From: CAYOHP01 sp964403795 [NCBI: uncultured bacterium]
Lineage (GTDB): Bacteria; Muiribacteriota; UBA6191; CAZXTJ01
DNA length: 64,000 nucleotides
Assembly: GCA_964403795.1 (NCBI GenBank)
Contig: CAYOHP010000001.1
Span: 124,001 to 188,000 of the forward strand
Direction: 5' to 3'
The notes under the pieces are model-generated. The model searched no databases and was not told the origin of the DNA. It saw only the letters and a list, made by a program, of their open reading frames with translations. Shown here in pieces: positions 8,373-17,321 of this stretch (its first letter is position 1; each line of letters begins with the position of its first letter). The position numbers were made by a program, and so were the translations under genes.

Positions 8373-9244
8373 GCGACGCCGTCCCGCCGCCCGAGCCCCT
8401 CCCGCCTGCCAGCTGGCGTAACCTCGCCACCGCCATCCTGGCCGGAGGCACCCTGACGAGCTTCCCGTGGTCGGGACCGGCGTGGTTCCTGCGCCTCTGG
8501 GTCCTCGGCTGGATGCTCGAACTCTGCAGCCGGGTCGCCACCCACGGCCGGAGCGTCCGCTACCCGTCCTGGCGCCACCCCTGGCGGTACTTCCGACGCG
8601 GCCTCTCGTTCTTCCTGGAAGCCTTCCCCCTGCTCCTGCCCGGCAGCTTCCTGCTGCACTCGGGCTGGATCCTGGCCTGGGTCAACAGCTTCGAGAAGGT
8701 CCACGACTACAAGGCCTTCGCGTTCCTCACGGTGGTGACGGGGTTCCTCCTGCTGGCGCCCTGCTTCGTCTTCCTGCCGCTGGCCACCGTGCATGCCGCG
8801 GTCCATCCCCGGACCCAGGCCTGCTGGCGGGTCGAGGAGGTCCGGGCCCTGGCGCGGGCCCTCCCGCTCAGCTACGGTCCCCTGCTGCTCCTCACCTACT
8901 TCACCTGGCTCCCGATGCAGCTCCTCCGCCAACCCATCCTCCAGAATGCCGGCGGCTTCCTGGTGGTGGGCTGGCTGGGCTTCTCGGTAGCCCTCGCCCA
9001 GAAGCTCCTCTGGGCCCGCCACTACGCGGCCGCCTCCCGGGCCCTCGCCGAGGGCCGCACCGCCGGCCCCTGGACCCGACGCCTCTCGAACGTCCCCATC
9101 TGGACCCTGGCCGTGCTCTACGGCTTCGGGCTCATGGTCGTGCAATTCGTCATGTGGAACTCCGGCTGGGAGTGGTTCTCCCACTTCCTGTTCCTGCTCC
9201 CCGGCGTCCCCGCCCCGCTCGGGGGGCCCAGCGTCCACTGGTGA
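8369..9244 (+). CDS. Polytopic membrane protein
   Basis: A 291-residue protein with about five or six predicted membrane segments, such as FFLEAFPLLLPGSFLLHSGWILAW, FLTVVTGFLLLAPCFVFLPL and LAVLYGFGLMVVQFVMW. Its pattern of helices interrupted by short amphipathic loops recalls the glycerophosphoryl/YckC-type family of membrane proteins, but no specific domain could be named. The start overlaps the stop of the phosphatase-like gene by ATGA, making it third in the operon. It ends seven bases from the convergent gene, with no room for a separate terminator. Confidence 0.75.
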   Translation: MSDAVPPPEPLPPASWRNLATAILAGGTLTSFPWSGPAWFLRLWVLGWMLELCSRVATHGRSVRYPSWRHPWRYFRRGLSFFLEAFPLLLPGSFLLHSGWILAWVNSFEKVHDYKAFAFLTVVTGFLLLAPCFVFLPLATVHAAVHPRTQACWRVEEVRALARALPLSYGPLLLLTYFTWLPMQLLRQPILQNAGGFLVVGWLGFSVALAQKLLWARHYAAASRALAEGRTAGPWTRRLSNVPIWTLAVLYGFGLMVVQFVMWNSGWEWFSHFLFLLPGVPAPLGGPSVHW

Positions 9245-9250
9245 GGCGGG

Positions 9251-10630
9251 TCAGAGACCGTGCCGGCTGCACCCGATCTTCCGACGCTCGCTCGTCCAGG
9301 TGCCGCCCTCCGGACAGCGGGGGAAGGCTGCCCGCGGCGCCCCGGCCCCCAGGGCGCGGACCATGGACTCCGGATCCTCCCGGAGCAGGACGTCGAACTC
9401 GCGCTCGAACCCCGCCCTGGCCGCCTCCAGTTCCCGGCGACGGCGCAGGCACTCCTGGGGCAGGAAGTCCGAAGGCGAGGGCGTGGTCCCTCGGGGACCG
9501 GGGTCGACCCCCGCTCGCGCCGCCCTGGCCAAGCGAGGAGCCATGGCCCATGGGAAGCTGACCGCCACGGTGCGAGCGACCTCCACCTCCAGGCGGCGGC
9601 GCAGCGGTGCCGCCACCAGGTCCTCGGGATGGCGGCCTCCGTCCGACCGTCCGTCCTCCCCGGCGCTCACCAGCAGGGGCTCGCCGGCGACCATCCGGTA
9701 GCGGATCCTGCCCCGGGAGAGGGGATCGTTGGGCAGGTCCTCCTCCACGCCCGCGGGATCGGGCCACCGGCCTTCCCTGGCGCGCCTCCCGACCAGCGTC
9801 GCCGCGGCCCTCGCCAGGGCGATCGAAGCCTCCAGACGACCGACGAGGATCCCGACCCCTCTGAGCAGGGGCACGTCGTCCACTGCCCCCAGGCGTCGCG
9901 AGAAACGACCCGCCAGGGTGTCGATCCTGGGCCTGGCCTCGTGGTCGAGGAGCGAGGCCGGCGTCTCCGCCAGCCGGGCCGAGAACCACTCCAGGTGGTC
10001 GCCGAATTCCCTGCGGGCCTCCGGATCCGCGACCACCGCCTCGAACCGGCGCCGGATCCGGGCCAGGGCCCCGGGGAGCCGGGACGCGGTCAGGGCCCCG
10101 GCGGCCGCCGATTCGACCACCCGCACCATCCGGTCCGCGGCCTCGCGACGCAGGGCGCCCGAGAGGAGGGTGCCGGCGAGGTCCGTGTAGGCCCGGCTCC
10201 CGATCGCCAGCCCGGTGGCCAGGTCCCGGGTCGACTCGACCCCGGTCCCGAACCCGACCGCCAGATGGAGGGCCCGCAGGCGATGGAGCAGGGCCTCCCG
10301 GGAGTCGCCGGCCAGCTCCCTCAGGGTCGAGAGGCAGGCGAGTTCGGAGACCAGCACCTCGAGCCCCTCGACCTCCAGATCGAGCCGCGCCTCCTCGGCC
10401 CCGAACGGTCGGGTCGGCACCTCCGCGACCAGCCGCGCCTCCAGCTCGGACCTCTCGTCCAGGTACTCCCTCGCCAGCGCCGGGCTGGCCTCCAGGAGCT
10501 CGCCGGGAGCAGGGACCTCGTCCCCGGCCTGGATCGCGGCCCCCAGGCTCCGGAACCCGGCACGGGCCTCGCCCACCCCCAGGGAGGAGACGAGCGCCGC
10601 GACCAGGACCAGCTTCGGGAGGACCCGCAT
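9251..10630 (-). CDS. Exported protein with a C-terminal CxxGG...CxxHG motif
   Basis: A 459-residue protein with a signal peptide (LVLVAALVSSLGVGEARA) and a long, mostly helical middle. Near residue 320 it has PNDPLSRGRIRYRM, then GEPLLVSAGEDGRSDGG. The C-terminus is CPEGGTWTSERRKIGCSRHG. Both patterns recur in planctomycete-type exported and pseudopilin-related proteins, where a Cys pair and a GxDGxxDGG loop close a small beta domain. I know of no established function. It faces away from the GH1 gene, whose predicted promoter lies in the shared 68-base intergenic space. No Shine-Dalgarno is obvious. Confidence 0.75.
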   Translation of the reverse strand: MRVLPKLVLVAALVSSLGVGEARAGFRSLGAAIQAGDEVPAPGELLEASPALAREYLDERSELEARLVAEVPTRPFGAEEARLDLEVEGLEVLVSELACLSTLRELAGDSREALLHRLRALHLAVGFGTGVESTRDLATGLAIGSRAYTDLAGTLLSGALRREAADRMVRVVESAAAGALTASRLPGALARIRRRFEAVVADPEARREFGDHLEWFSARLAETPASLLDHEARPRIDTLAGRFSRRLGAVDDVPLLRGVGILVGRLEASIALARAAATLVGRRAREGRWPDPAGVEEDLPNDPLSRGRIRYRMVAGEPLLVSAGEDGRSDGGRHPEDLVAAPLRRRLEVEVARTVAVSFPWAMAPRLARAARAGVDPGPRGTTPSPSDFLPQECLRRRRELEAARAGFEREFDVLLREDPESMVRALGAGAPRAAFPRCPEGGTWTSERRKIGCSRHGL

Positions 10631-10663
10631 CCCCTGGAGGGTACCGGAGTGCCGTCCCGAGGG

Positions 10664-10691
10664 TTCCCATCCCGGGTCGATCCACTATCAT
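10664..10691 (+). promoter_or_regulatory. Candidate leaderless promoter of the GH1 gene
   Basis: TTCCCA (10664-10669), a 16-base spacer and TATCAT (10686-10691), then seven bases to the ATG at 10699. The -10 box overlaps an upstream in-frame ATG at 10690, so that codon cannot be the start if this promoter is used. Confidence 0.45.
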
Positions 10692-10698
10692 GTCCCGG

Positions 10699-12075
10699 AT
10701 GCCGTCCCTGGCCTCCCTGGTTCTCGCCTGCTTCCTGGTCCTGGCGGCCTGCCCGGTCCGCGCCGAGGAGGTGACGGTCCCCCCTGGCTTCCTCTGGGGC
10801 GCGGCCACCGCCGCCCATCAGGTCGAGGGCGGCAACACCCGGAGCGACTGGTGGGAGTGGGAGCAGCTCCCCGGCAAGATCAAGCACGGCGACCGGTCGG
10901 GAGCCGCCTGCGAGCACTACCAGCGCTACGAGAGCGACCTCGACCGGTTGAAGGCGGTAGGCGCCAACTCCTATCGCTTCTCGCTCGAGTGGGCCCGGAT
11001 CGAACCCGAGGAGGGCCGCTTCGACCCGGTCGAGATCGCCCACTACCGGGCCGTGCTCCAGGCCTGCCGGGACCGGGGTCTCGTCCCCATGGTCACGCTC
11101 TTCCACTTCACCCTGCCCAAGTGGTTCGCCGACAAGGGCGGCTTCGGCACCCACCGCAGCGTGAAGCGCTTCGAGCGCTACGCCCGGCGCATGGGATCCG
11201 AGCTGGGCGACCTGGTCGACCTCTGGTGCACCGTCAACGAGCCCGCGGTCTACCTGGCCGCCGCCTACCTGGGAGCGGTCTTCCCACCCCAGAAGCAGAG
11301 CTTCCGGGCCTTCGGCTGGGCCTTCGTGAACCTGCTCAGGGCCCACCGCCGCGGCTATCGGGCCCTCCATGAGACCGACCGGACCGATGCCGACGGCGAC
11401 GGGACCGACGCCTCGGTCGGGATCGCCAAGCACATGCGGATCTTCGACCCCTGGGACCCGGGGTCGATCAAGGACCGGGCCATCGCCCGGACCCTCGACA
11501 CCGTCTTCAACCAGGCCTTCCTGGTGGGAAGCCTGCTCGGGAGGGTCCGCTTCTCGCTCCCCGACGAGGACGAAGTCCGCTTCGTCGACGACGACCGGGC
11601 AGCGGGCACCCTCGACTACTTCGGCCTGAACTACTACTCCCGGGACATGGTCCGCTTCGACCCGTCGCACCCCGGCGGTTTCGAGCGGAAGATCCCGGAG
11701 GGTGCCCCGGTCAACGACATGGGGTGGGAGATCTACCCCGAGGGCTTCTACCGCCTGCTCCGGCGAGCCGGCAAGTTCGGCCTACCGGTCTACGTGACGG
11801 AGAACGGGATCGCCGACGCCGCCGACTCCCGCCGCGCCGACTTCCTGCGGACCCACCTCTCGGCCATGGGTCGCGCCCTGCGCGAGGGCGTGGACGTGCG
11901 GGGATACTTCCACTGGTCGCTGATGGACAACTTCGAATGGGCCGAGGGCTACGAGCCGCGCTTCGGTCTCTACGCCATGGACTACGCCACCCAGACCAGG
12001 ACCCTGCGCGCCGGTGCCCAGGTCTTCACGGAGGCCGCGACCTCGGGGCGGATCCCGATCCTTCCCTCGCCCTGA
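10699..12075 (+). CDS. Exported family GH1 beta-glycosidase
   Basis: Glycoside hydrolase family 1, a retaining enzyme acting on beta-glucosides or related sugars. The N-terminal signature FLWGAATAAHQVEGG follows a signal peptide (LASLVLACFLVLAACPVRA). The acid/base glutamate is in TVNEP (E181 by this start) and the nucleophile in VTENG (E368). YFHWSLMDNFEWAEGY forms the glycone-binding end. The length of 458 residues fits one complete TIM barrel. Export of a GH1 enzyme is less usual than a cytoplasmic location and suggests periplasmic or surface sugar release. The start at 10699 is chosen from the upstream TATCAT box and the better signal peptide; 10690 is the alternative. Confidence 0.93.
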   Translation: MPSLASLVLACFLVLAACPVRAEEVTVPPGFLWGAATAAHQVEGGNTRSDWWEWEQLPGKIKHGDRSGAACEHYQRYESDLDRLKAVGANSYRFSLEWARIEPEEGRFDPVEIAHYRAVLQACRDRGLVPMVTLFHFTLPKWFADKGGFGTHRSVKRFERYARRMGSELGDLVDLWCTVNEPAVYLAAAYLGAVFPPQKQSFRAFGWAFVNLLRAHRRGYRALHETDRTDADGDGTDASVGIAKHMRIFDPWDPGSIKDRAIARTLDTVFNQAFLVGSLLGRVRFSLPDEDEVRFVDDDRAAGTLDYFGLNYYSRDMVRFDPSHPGGFERKIPEGAPVNDMGWEIYPEGFYRLLRRAGKFGLPVYVTENGIADAADSRRADFLRTHLSAMGRALREGVDVRGYFHWSLMDNFEWAEGYEPRFGLYAMDYATQTRTLRAGAQVFTEAATSGRIPILPSP

Positions 12076-12141
12076 GCCGCATCGCCCCGTTCCCGCGAGC
12101 CGCGCTAGGATCGCCCCCTCACGACCCGAGGAGTCCCCTGC

Positions 12142-13803
12142 ATGTCGCCCCGTCGGTTCCCCGGTCCCTGGCTCGCACTCCTGCTGGCGGTCTCGGCCCG
12201 CCCCGACGCGTCCTACGTTCCCGAGAACCGGGATCGCCAGCCGGGGCCCCGGGCCCTGGCCGCGGCCGGTCGCGCCGATCCCGGGGACTTCCTCGACCGC
12301 TTCGCCCGCTCCTGGGTGAAGGGCCTCTCCGGGGACCTGGTCTTCGTGAGCCGGCCCGGCGTGTTCTTCACCATGCGGGCCTATCCCCGGAACCACGGCT
12401 CGATCTGGGCCTACGACAGCGAGATCCCGCTCTTCTTCTACGGCCCCGGCCAGGTCCGTCCCGGACGTCATACCGACCCGGAGGCCCGGAGCTACGACAT
12501 CCCCGCGACCCTGGCCGCCATGGTCGGGATCGACCCGCCCCCGGGTAGCACCGGCAAGGCCCACCTCCGGATCCAGGCCGCCCGCCGGAGCGCCCCCAGG
12601 GCCCTGCTCGTGGTGGTGCTCGACCAGGTCGGTTCGCTCGACCTGGAACGCTTCGCCGACCGTCTCCCCAACTTGGCCCGCTGGCGCGCCCGGGGCGCCG
12701 ACTTCACCCCCGTGAAGATCGACTCCATGCCGACCTACACCATCGTCAGCCACTCCGGGATCTCCACCGGTGCACCGCCATACCTGCACGGGGTGATCCA
12801 CAACGTCCTGCCCGACGCGGGTCGCAGGACGTTCCGTACCGCCTTCCGCCCCCCACCCGGGAAGCTCTCGGCCGGCGACCTGCGCCTCCCGACCTTCGCC
12901 GACGTCCTCGACCTGCACTTCGACAACCGGTCCGTGGTCCTGACCCAGATCTACGCCGACTACGCGGCCCTGGCGGTCACCGGGCACGGTGCCGACCATC
13001 CCGGCGGGGACAAGGACCTGGTGGTCTGGTACGACACCTACCAGGGCCGGCCCACCACCGAGGAAGGCCTGTTCGCGCTCCCCGGAACCCTGCGGGGACG
13101 CTCCACCGAAGGCCTGATCCGGAGCCGCGGCGGGACCTGGGACGGCGAGGGCAAGGGGAGCACGACCGTCGATCCCAAGCTCTTCTACAAGGTGACCCGG
13201 ACGCCCTGGTTCGCCCGCTGGGAGGCCGACAACGTCCTCGAGGCCATGATCCGGGAGAAGGTCGGGAAGGACGACGTCCCCGACCTGGTGAGCGTCAACC
13301 TGAAGTCGACCGACGCCCTGGGCCATCACGAGGGTCATGACCACCCCGGCTACCTGGCCTGCCTCCAGGAGGTCGACCGTTTCCTGGGGGCCGTGGAACA
13401 TCTCCTCGATCGCCAGGCCGGGCCCGGACGATGGGTGGGCGTGGTGACCGCCGACCACGGCATGGTCCCCGACGACGGTCTCGCCCGCTACTACGACGAC
13501 CTGGTGCGCTGGCTCGGGGAGCGGATCGACGCCCTGGGGAACCGGGACGGGCGGCATCCGGTGGCCGGCGCCGAGGCCTACCAGCTGCTCCTGGACCCGA
13601 CCCGCCTGGCGGAGGAGGGGATCGGCGTCGAGCGCATCCGGGACCTCCTGCTCGAGGACCCGCACGTGCTCCATGCATGGACCGGAGACCAGGTCCGGCA
13701 ACGGGCCTACGAACTCGGGTTCGTGGATCGGGACGGCGAGCCGCGACGCCCGGAGCGCCGCCCACCCGCACCACCCGAGGGCCGGGTCCCGGTACAGCCG
13801 TAG
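12142..13803 (+). CDS. PafA-like alkaline phosphatase with circularly permuted domain order
   Basis: An exported 553-residue alkaline-phosphatase-superfamily protein. Every expected catalytic and metal-binding motif is present, but the segment that normally ends the enzyme comes first. Residues about 55-145 hold SGDLVFVSRPG, NHGSIWAYD (H85) and SYDIPATLAAMVGI, which in PafA-type phosphatases are C-terminal. Then follow ALLVVVLDQ (D161), PTYTIVSHSG (nucleophile T200), TDALGHHEGHD (D391, H395) and VVTADHG (D438, H439). Spacings within the second block match the family (D391/H395 and D438/H439). GAGGAG lies about eight bases before the ATG. The 3' end overlaps the convergent RING gene by 97 bases, and the last 30 residues look unconstrained. 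Confidence 0.85.
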   Translation: MSPRRFPGPWLALLLAVSARPDASYVPENRDRQPGPRALAAAGRADPGDFLDRFARSWVKGLSGDLVFVSRPGVFFTMRAYPRNHGSIWAYDSEIPLFFYGPGQVRPGRHTDPEARSYDIPATLAAMVGIDPPPGSTGKAHLRIQAARRSAPRALLVVVLDQVGSLDLERFADRLPNLARWRARGADFTPVKIDSMPTYTIVSHSGISTGAPPYLHGVIHNVLPDAGRRTFRTAFRPPPGKLSAGDLRLPTFADVLDLHFDNRSVVLTQIYADYAALAVTGHGADHPGGDKDLVVWYDTYQGRPTTEEGLFALPGTLRGRSTEGLIRSRGGTWDGEGKGSTTVDPKLFYKVTRTPWFARWEADNVLEAMIREKVGKDDVPDLVSVNLKSTDALGHHEGHDHPGYLACLQEVDRFLGAVEHLLDRQAGPGRWVGVVTADHGMVPDDGLARYYDDLVRWLGERIDALGNRDGRHPVAGAEAYQLLLDPTRLAEEGIGVERIRDLLLEDPHVLHAWTGDQVRQRAYELGFVDRDGEPRRPERRPPAPPEGRVPVQP

Positions 13804-14312
13804 GTGGCGCAGCCTCCGGCATAGGCCCAGCACTCCCGGTGCAGGCCCACCTCGCACTCCCGGCAGGTCTCCACCGGGGCCCGCAGGTCCTCGCCGCAGA
13901 CCCCGCACAGACCCTCCCCCATGACCAGCTCGTCGGAGAGGTTCCCGGTCGCTTCCCGGCGCAACCAGATGCCCCGCATCCAACGCGCCTGGACCCCGCT
14001 CCCCTTGAGCACGTCGAGCCGCAGGGTGACGAGGCGACGGGGGAGCGCCGAGATCCAGGGCTCCTCCGGGAGCGGGAGGGCCAGCGCCAGGTTCCGGGCC
14101 ACCTCCCCGGGACGAGGGAGCAGCGCCCGCCGGACTTCGCGGATCTCTTCCCACCGGTCCCCGGAGCGGAACCGCAGGGTCCCGGCGACCTCGACCCGGG
14201 ATCCGGCCAGGCGAGGGTTGGCTTCCAGCGCCACGGAGGCCAGCACCGCAGGGGGCGAGCGGGTCCAGGCCACCCTCCAGCGGGGAGGCTCGGCGAACCG
14301 GATCCCGCTCAC
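13707..14312 (-). CDS. Prokaryotic RING-finger protein
   Basis: A 201-residue cytoplasmic protein. Residues 1-120 form a beta-rich region (VEVAGTLRFRSGDRWEEI, VTLRLDVLKGSG). The C-terminal domain has a RING-like zinc pattern: CGVC, ten residues, CREC, then HREC and CATYGC, close to the prokaryotic RING family 1 arrangement. The GTG start overlaps the stop of the upstream kinase-like gene (GTGA), so the pair is co-translated. Such RING domains are known near bacterial kinase-like and ubiquitin-related genes, but no ubiquitin-like or E2-like gene is in this window. The tail after the zinc domain is basic and disordered. Function is inferred only from the domain. Confidence 0.75.
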   Translation of the reverse strand: MSGIRFAEPPRWRVAWTRSPPAVLASVALEANPRLAGSRVEVAGTLRFRSGDRWEEIREVRRALLPRPGEVARNLALALPLPEEPWISALPRRLVTLRLDVLKGSGVQARWMRGIWLRREATGNLSDELVMGEGLCGVCGEDLRAPVETCRECEVGLHRECWAYAGGCATYGCTGTRPSGGAGGRRSGRRGSPSRSTNPSS

Positions 14313-15736
14313 GGCGAGGTCGCGTTCGGGACCGGAGCGGGCGGCAGGCCCGCTCCCTTGGTGTGCAGGAACTGTCCGCAGGCCTTCACCCGCTCGTCGA
14401 GCAGCTTGCAGCCCTGGTCGGGGTCCTGGGCGAAGGCGATCCGGATGTCGGCGAGGTGCTGGTCCGAGACCAGGCGGGCCCGGTCCTCGGGACGCAGCGC
14501 CTTGGCGAAGGCCCGGATCGCCCTGAGGCGCGGCTCGAAGTCGGCCCGCGAGGTGGACTGGCGGAGCACCGCCTGGAACGAGTCCTCGAGTTCGGTCTGG
14601 ATCCTCTCCCGGTCGAACTGCTTGTTCTGGATGGCCAGCCGGGTCGATTCGTAGTTCGAGCCCATGAAAGGAACCGCTTCCGGGACCAGGACCGGGAGGC
14701 TGGCCGAGGCCGCCACCAGCAGGGCGAAGGTGGCGAGCTTGGCGAAGGTGCCTCGACCCTGGAACCACTCGGCAGCTGCCACCATCGGGTTGGGCGCGGC
14801 CTCCGGCACCTCGTTGCGGGCCGCCCTCCGGGCCTCGACCTTGGCCTGCTGCTGGGCCTGCTTGCGACCGACCGACGCCAGGTGGATGGCCTGGCTGGGA
14901 GCGGATCCCGGGATCTGGAGCCGTTCCCGCACCGCGGTCAGGTGGTCCAGGGTCTCTCCCAGGGAGCCGGGCCGCTTCTCCGGGGTGCGAGCCAGGCTGG
15001 CCATCAGGACCTTCTCGACGGCCTCGGGGAAACCGGAGATGACCTTCGAGGGCGGGGTCGGGGGCTCCCAGGTGCCCGTCCCCCGTTCCGCCAGCTCCAG
15101 GGATGTCGGGAGACGCCGCCCGGTCATGGCCTGGTAGAGGACGGAAGCGAAGAGCCAGATGTCGGTCCGGGCGTCCTCCGGTCGGCGCTCGGCGCTCTCC
15201 GGGGTGCAGGCGGCCCGGGAGACCGCGGAACGGAAGCTCGGCAGCAGGGAACCGAGGTCGAGACTGCGGACCATGGACAGGGTCCCCAGGAAGGCCCGCT
15301 CGGAGGCCTCCTCCACCTGCACCGTGGTCTCGGAGAGATCGCCATGGACGAACCCCGCCACGTGCAGCTGGCGGAGTGCCGCCCCCACCGGCAGGAGCAT
15401 GTCCAGCGCCAGGGTGGGGTCGAGTCGACCGCGATGGCGGGAGAGGTACTCTGCCAGCGAGGAGCTGTTCCGGTAGTCGGTCGCGTAGTAGAGGGAATCG
15501 TCCACGATCCCCGCGTCGAGGATCCGGAGCAGGTGGGGATGCGAGACCGCCCTGAGGGATTCCAGGCGCTTGCGGATCCCGGCGACGTCGATCGCCTCGG
15601 GATCCAGGCGGGGATTGAAGATGCGGAGCTCCAGGACCCGGGAATTTCCCCGCGTCGTCGCCAGGTAGGTGGAGAGATGCGGCTCGGGCGCCCGGAGGGT
15701 CTCCAGGAGCTCGTAGTCCCCGAACGTGCGGTTCAC
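14309..15736 (-). CDS. Membrane-anchored Ser/Thr pseudokinase
   Basis: A 475-residue kinase-fold protein with a single membrane segment (LATFALLVAASASLPVLV, about residue 345) and a helical C-terminal domain. The fold is recognisable in HPHLLRILDAG, FVHGDLSETTVQV, SLDLGSLL and TDIWLFASVLYQAMTGRR. However, there is no glycine-rich loop, the VAIK lysine is replaced (LELRIF), and the metal-binding asparagine after HGD is threonine. It is therefore predicted to be inactive or nearly so. A GTG start is chosen because GGAGGAG precedes it by a good distance; an ATG 60 bases upstream lacks this. Coupled to the RING gene and divergent from the HTTM gene. Confidence 0.82.
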   Translation of the reverse strand: MNRTFGDYELLETLRAPEPHLSTYLATTRGNSRVLELRIFNPRLDPEAIDVAGIRKRLESLRAVSHPHLLRILDAGIVDDSLYYATDYRNSSSLAEYLSRHRGRLDPTLALDMLLPVGAALRQLHVAGFVHGDLSETTVQVEEASERAFLGTLSMVRSLDLGSLLPSFRSAVSRAACTPESAERRPEDARTDIWLFASVLYQAMTGRRLPTSLELAERGTGTWEPPTPPSKVISGFPEAVEKVLMASLARTPEKRPGSLGETLDHLTAVRERLQIPGSAPSQAIHLASVGRKQAQQQAKVEARRAARNEVPEAAPNPMVAAAEWFQGRGTFAKLATFALLVAASASLPVLVPEAVPFMGSNYESTRLAIQNKQFDRERIQTELEDSFQAVLRQSTSRADFEPRLRAIRAFAKALRPEDRARLVSDQHLADIRIAFAQDPDQGCKLLDERVKACGQFLHTKGAGLPPAPVPNATSP

Positions 15737-15801
15737 TCTCTCCTCCCGAGGCGGTTCCCGGGGGCAAACGTACCCCCAAGCCCGGGAGGAGTCCAAGCCA
15801 C

Positions 15802-17241
15802 GTGACCAGGGTCTTCTCGCTCGACCTCCGGTCCCTGGCCGTCTTCCGGATCGGCCTCGGGGTGTTGCTGGTGGTCGACGTGGCGATCCGGCTCCAGGAT
15901 TTCACCGACCACTACACCGACGCCGGCTTCCTCCCGGTCTCGGCGCTGGACCGGATCCCGGATCCTGCCTGGTGGACCTCGCTGCACCATTGGAGCGGCT
16001 CCCCCGCCTGGCAGGGCTTCCTGCTGGCACTTGCCGGACTGGCCGGACTGGCGCTGGCGTTGGGGTGGCGGACCCGGGTGGCGTGCTGGACTTCCTGGGT
16101 CCTCATGCTCTCGATCCAAGCCCGGAATCCCATGGTGCTCGACGGAGCCGACATGCTGTTCCGCCACCTGCTCTTCTGGGGCGGCTTCCTGCCTCTGGGT
16201 GCCCGGTGGTCCTGGGATGCCGAGGGCCGCCCCCCGCAGCCGGGACCCTCGGTCTCGGGCGGTCCCGCCTTCGCGCTGGCCATGCAACCGGTGCTCCTCT
16301 ACGAGTTCGCGGCCATGACCAAGTCGGGACCGGAGTGGATGCAGGAGGGCACCGGGGTCTACTACGCCCTGGCGCTCGACCAGCTCTCCCAGGCGCCTGG
16401 GCGCTTCCTCCTGGCCTTCCCCGGGCTGATGCGGGTCCTCAACCACGCCACGGTGGTCCTCGAGTACCTGGGACCCCTGCTCCTGTTCTCGCCCTGGCGG
16501 ACGGTGCCGATCCGGATCGCGACCATCCTGGCGTTCGTGGCGCTCCAGGCCGGTTTCGGCCTCTGCATCCGGCTGATGCTCTTCCCCTGGCTCTCCACCC
16601 TCTCGCTGGTCCCGCTGATCCCGGGTGAGGTCTGGGATCGGTGGGGATACCGCGATCCCGGGCAGACCGCCCCGGACCCGGCCGCCCTCCCGGCGTCGGC
16701 ACCCGGCCCCCGACGTCCGGTCGACGTCCTGGCCCTGGCGATCCTGGGCTACGTGGTGCTCTGGAACGCCAGCGTCCTGCCCGAGCCCCTGGTGCGGATC
16801 CCGCCCGGGCTCCGGGCCCCCGGGTACCTCCTCCGCCTCGAACAGCAGTGGTTCCTGTTCGCCCCCCCCTGGAAGACCGACGGCTGGTACCTGGCCGAGG
16901 GCGCCACCCTCGACGGTCGGTGGTTCGATCTCACCACCGGGGAACCCGCCCGTCGCGACAGCCCCGGGGACACCTGGGCGAGATTCCCGACCCACCGCCA
17001 GTGGGCCACCATGCGCTACCTGGGGTATCGGGGTTCCGAGCCGTTGCGCGAGCTCTACCTGACGACGTTGCTCCGGCGTTGGAAGGGGCCCCGACTGGTG
17101 CGGGCTCGTCTCGTGTACATGCTCGAGGAGACTCGCCCCGACGGGACCCAGGGCCCCCCCGAGCCGAGGATCCTCCACGAGATGTTCACCGGCCTGGGTG
17201 CCGGGATCCTGCCCCCGGGGGATTCCCGCTCCCCGGGGTGA
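15802..17241 (+). CDS. HTTM-domain integral membrane protein (gamma-carboxylase-like)
   Basis: A 479-residue polytopic protein beginning with LDLRSLAVFRIGLGVLLVVD, typical of the HTTM domain shared by vitamin-K-dependent gamma-glutamyl carboxylase and bacterial relatives. FTDHYTDAGFLPV and a series of about six to eight membrane helices follow, with a soluble C-terminal part (WFLFAPPWKTDGWYL). Bacterial HTTM proteins have mostly unknown reactions. The GTG start is preceded by GGGAGGAG ten bases upstream. A strong hairpin lies just beyond the stop. It diverges from the pseudokinase/RING pair with only 65 bases between starts, so regulation may be shared. Confidence 0.85.
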   Translation: MTRVFSLDLRSLAVFRIGLGVLLVVDVAIRLQDFTDHYTDAGFLPVSALDRIPDPAWWTSLHHWSGSPAWQGFLLALAGLAGLALALGWRTRVACWTSWVLMLSIQARNPMVLDGADMLFRHLLFWGGFLPLGARWSWDAEGRPPQPGPSVSGGPAFALAMQPVLLYEFAAMTKSGPEWMQEGTGVYYALALDQLSQAPGRFLLAFPGLMRVLNHATVVLEYLGPLLLFSPWRTVPIRIATILAFVALQAGFGLCIRLMLFPWLSTLSLVPLIPGEVWDRWGYRDPGQTAPDPAALPASAPGPRRPVDVLALAILGYVVLWNASVLPEPLVRIPPGLRAPGYLLRLEQQWFLFAPPWKTDGWYLAEGATLDGRWFDLTTGEPARRDSPGDTWARFPTHRQWATMRYLGYRGSEPLRELYLTTLLRRWKGPRLVRARLVYMLEETRPDGTQGPPEPRILHEMFTGLGAGILPPGDSRSPG

Positions 17242-17278
17242 GGAGTCGCACCGTCCTCGCTACCCGGGACGGACACCG

Positions 17279-17298
17279 CGGCTCCCCCCCGGGAGCCG
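17279..17298. terminator. GC-only hairpin between convergent genes
   Basis: An 8-bp perfect stem (CGGCTCCC pairing with GGGAGCCG) with a CCCC loop lies between the ends of the HTTM gene and the small exported-protein gene. It could terminate both. There is no T tract. Confidence 0.5.
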
Positions 17299-17321
17299 GA
17301 GGTTCCTGCCGCCGGAAGTCC

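Noticed and set aside
12142-13803. A frameshift or fusion of two separate phosphatase fragments explaining the odd order
   Set aside because: The frame is open throughout with one signal peptide, and each motif occurs only once, which fits one permuted protein better than two partial copies.
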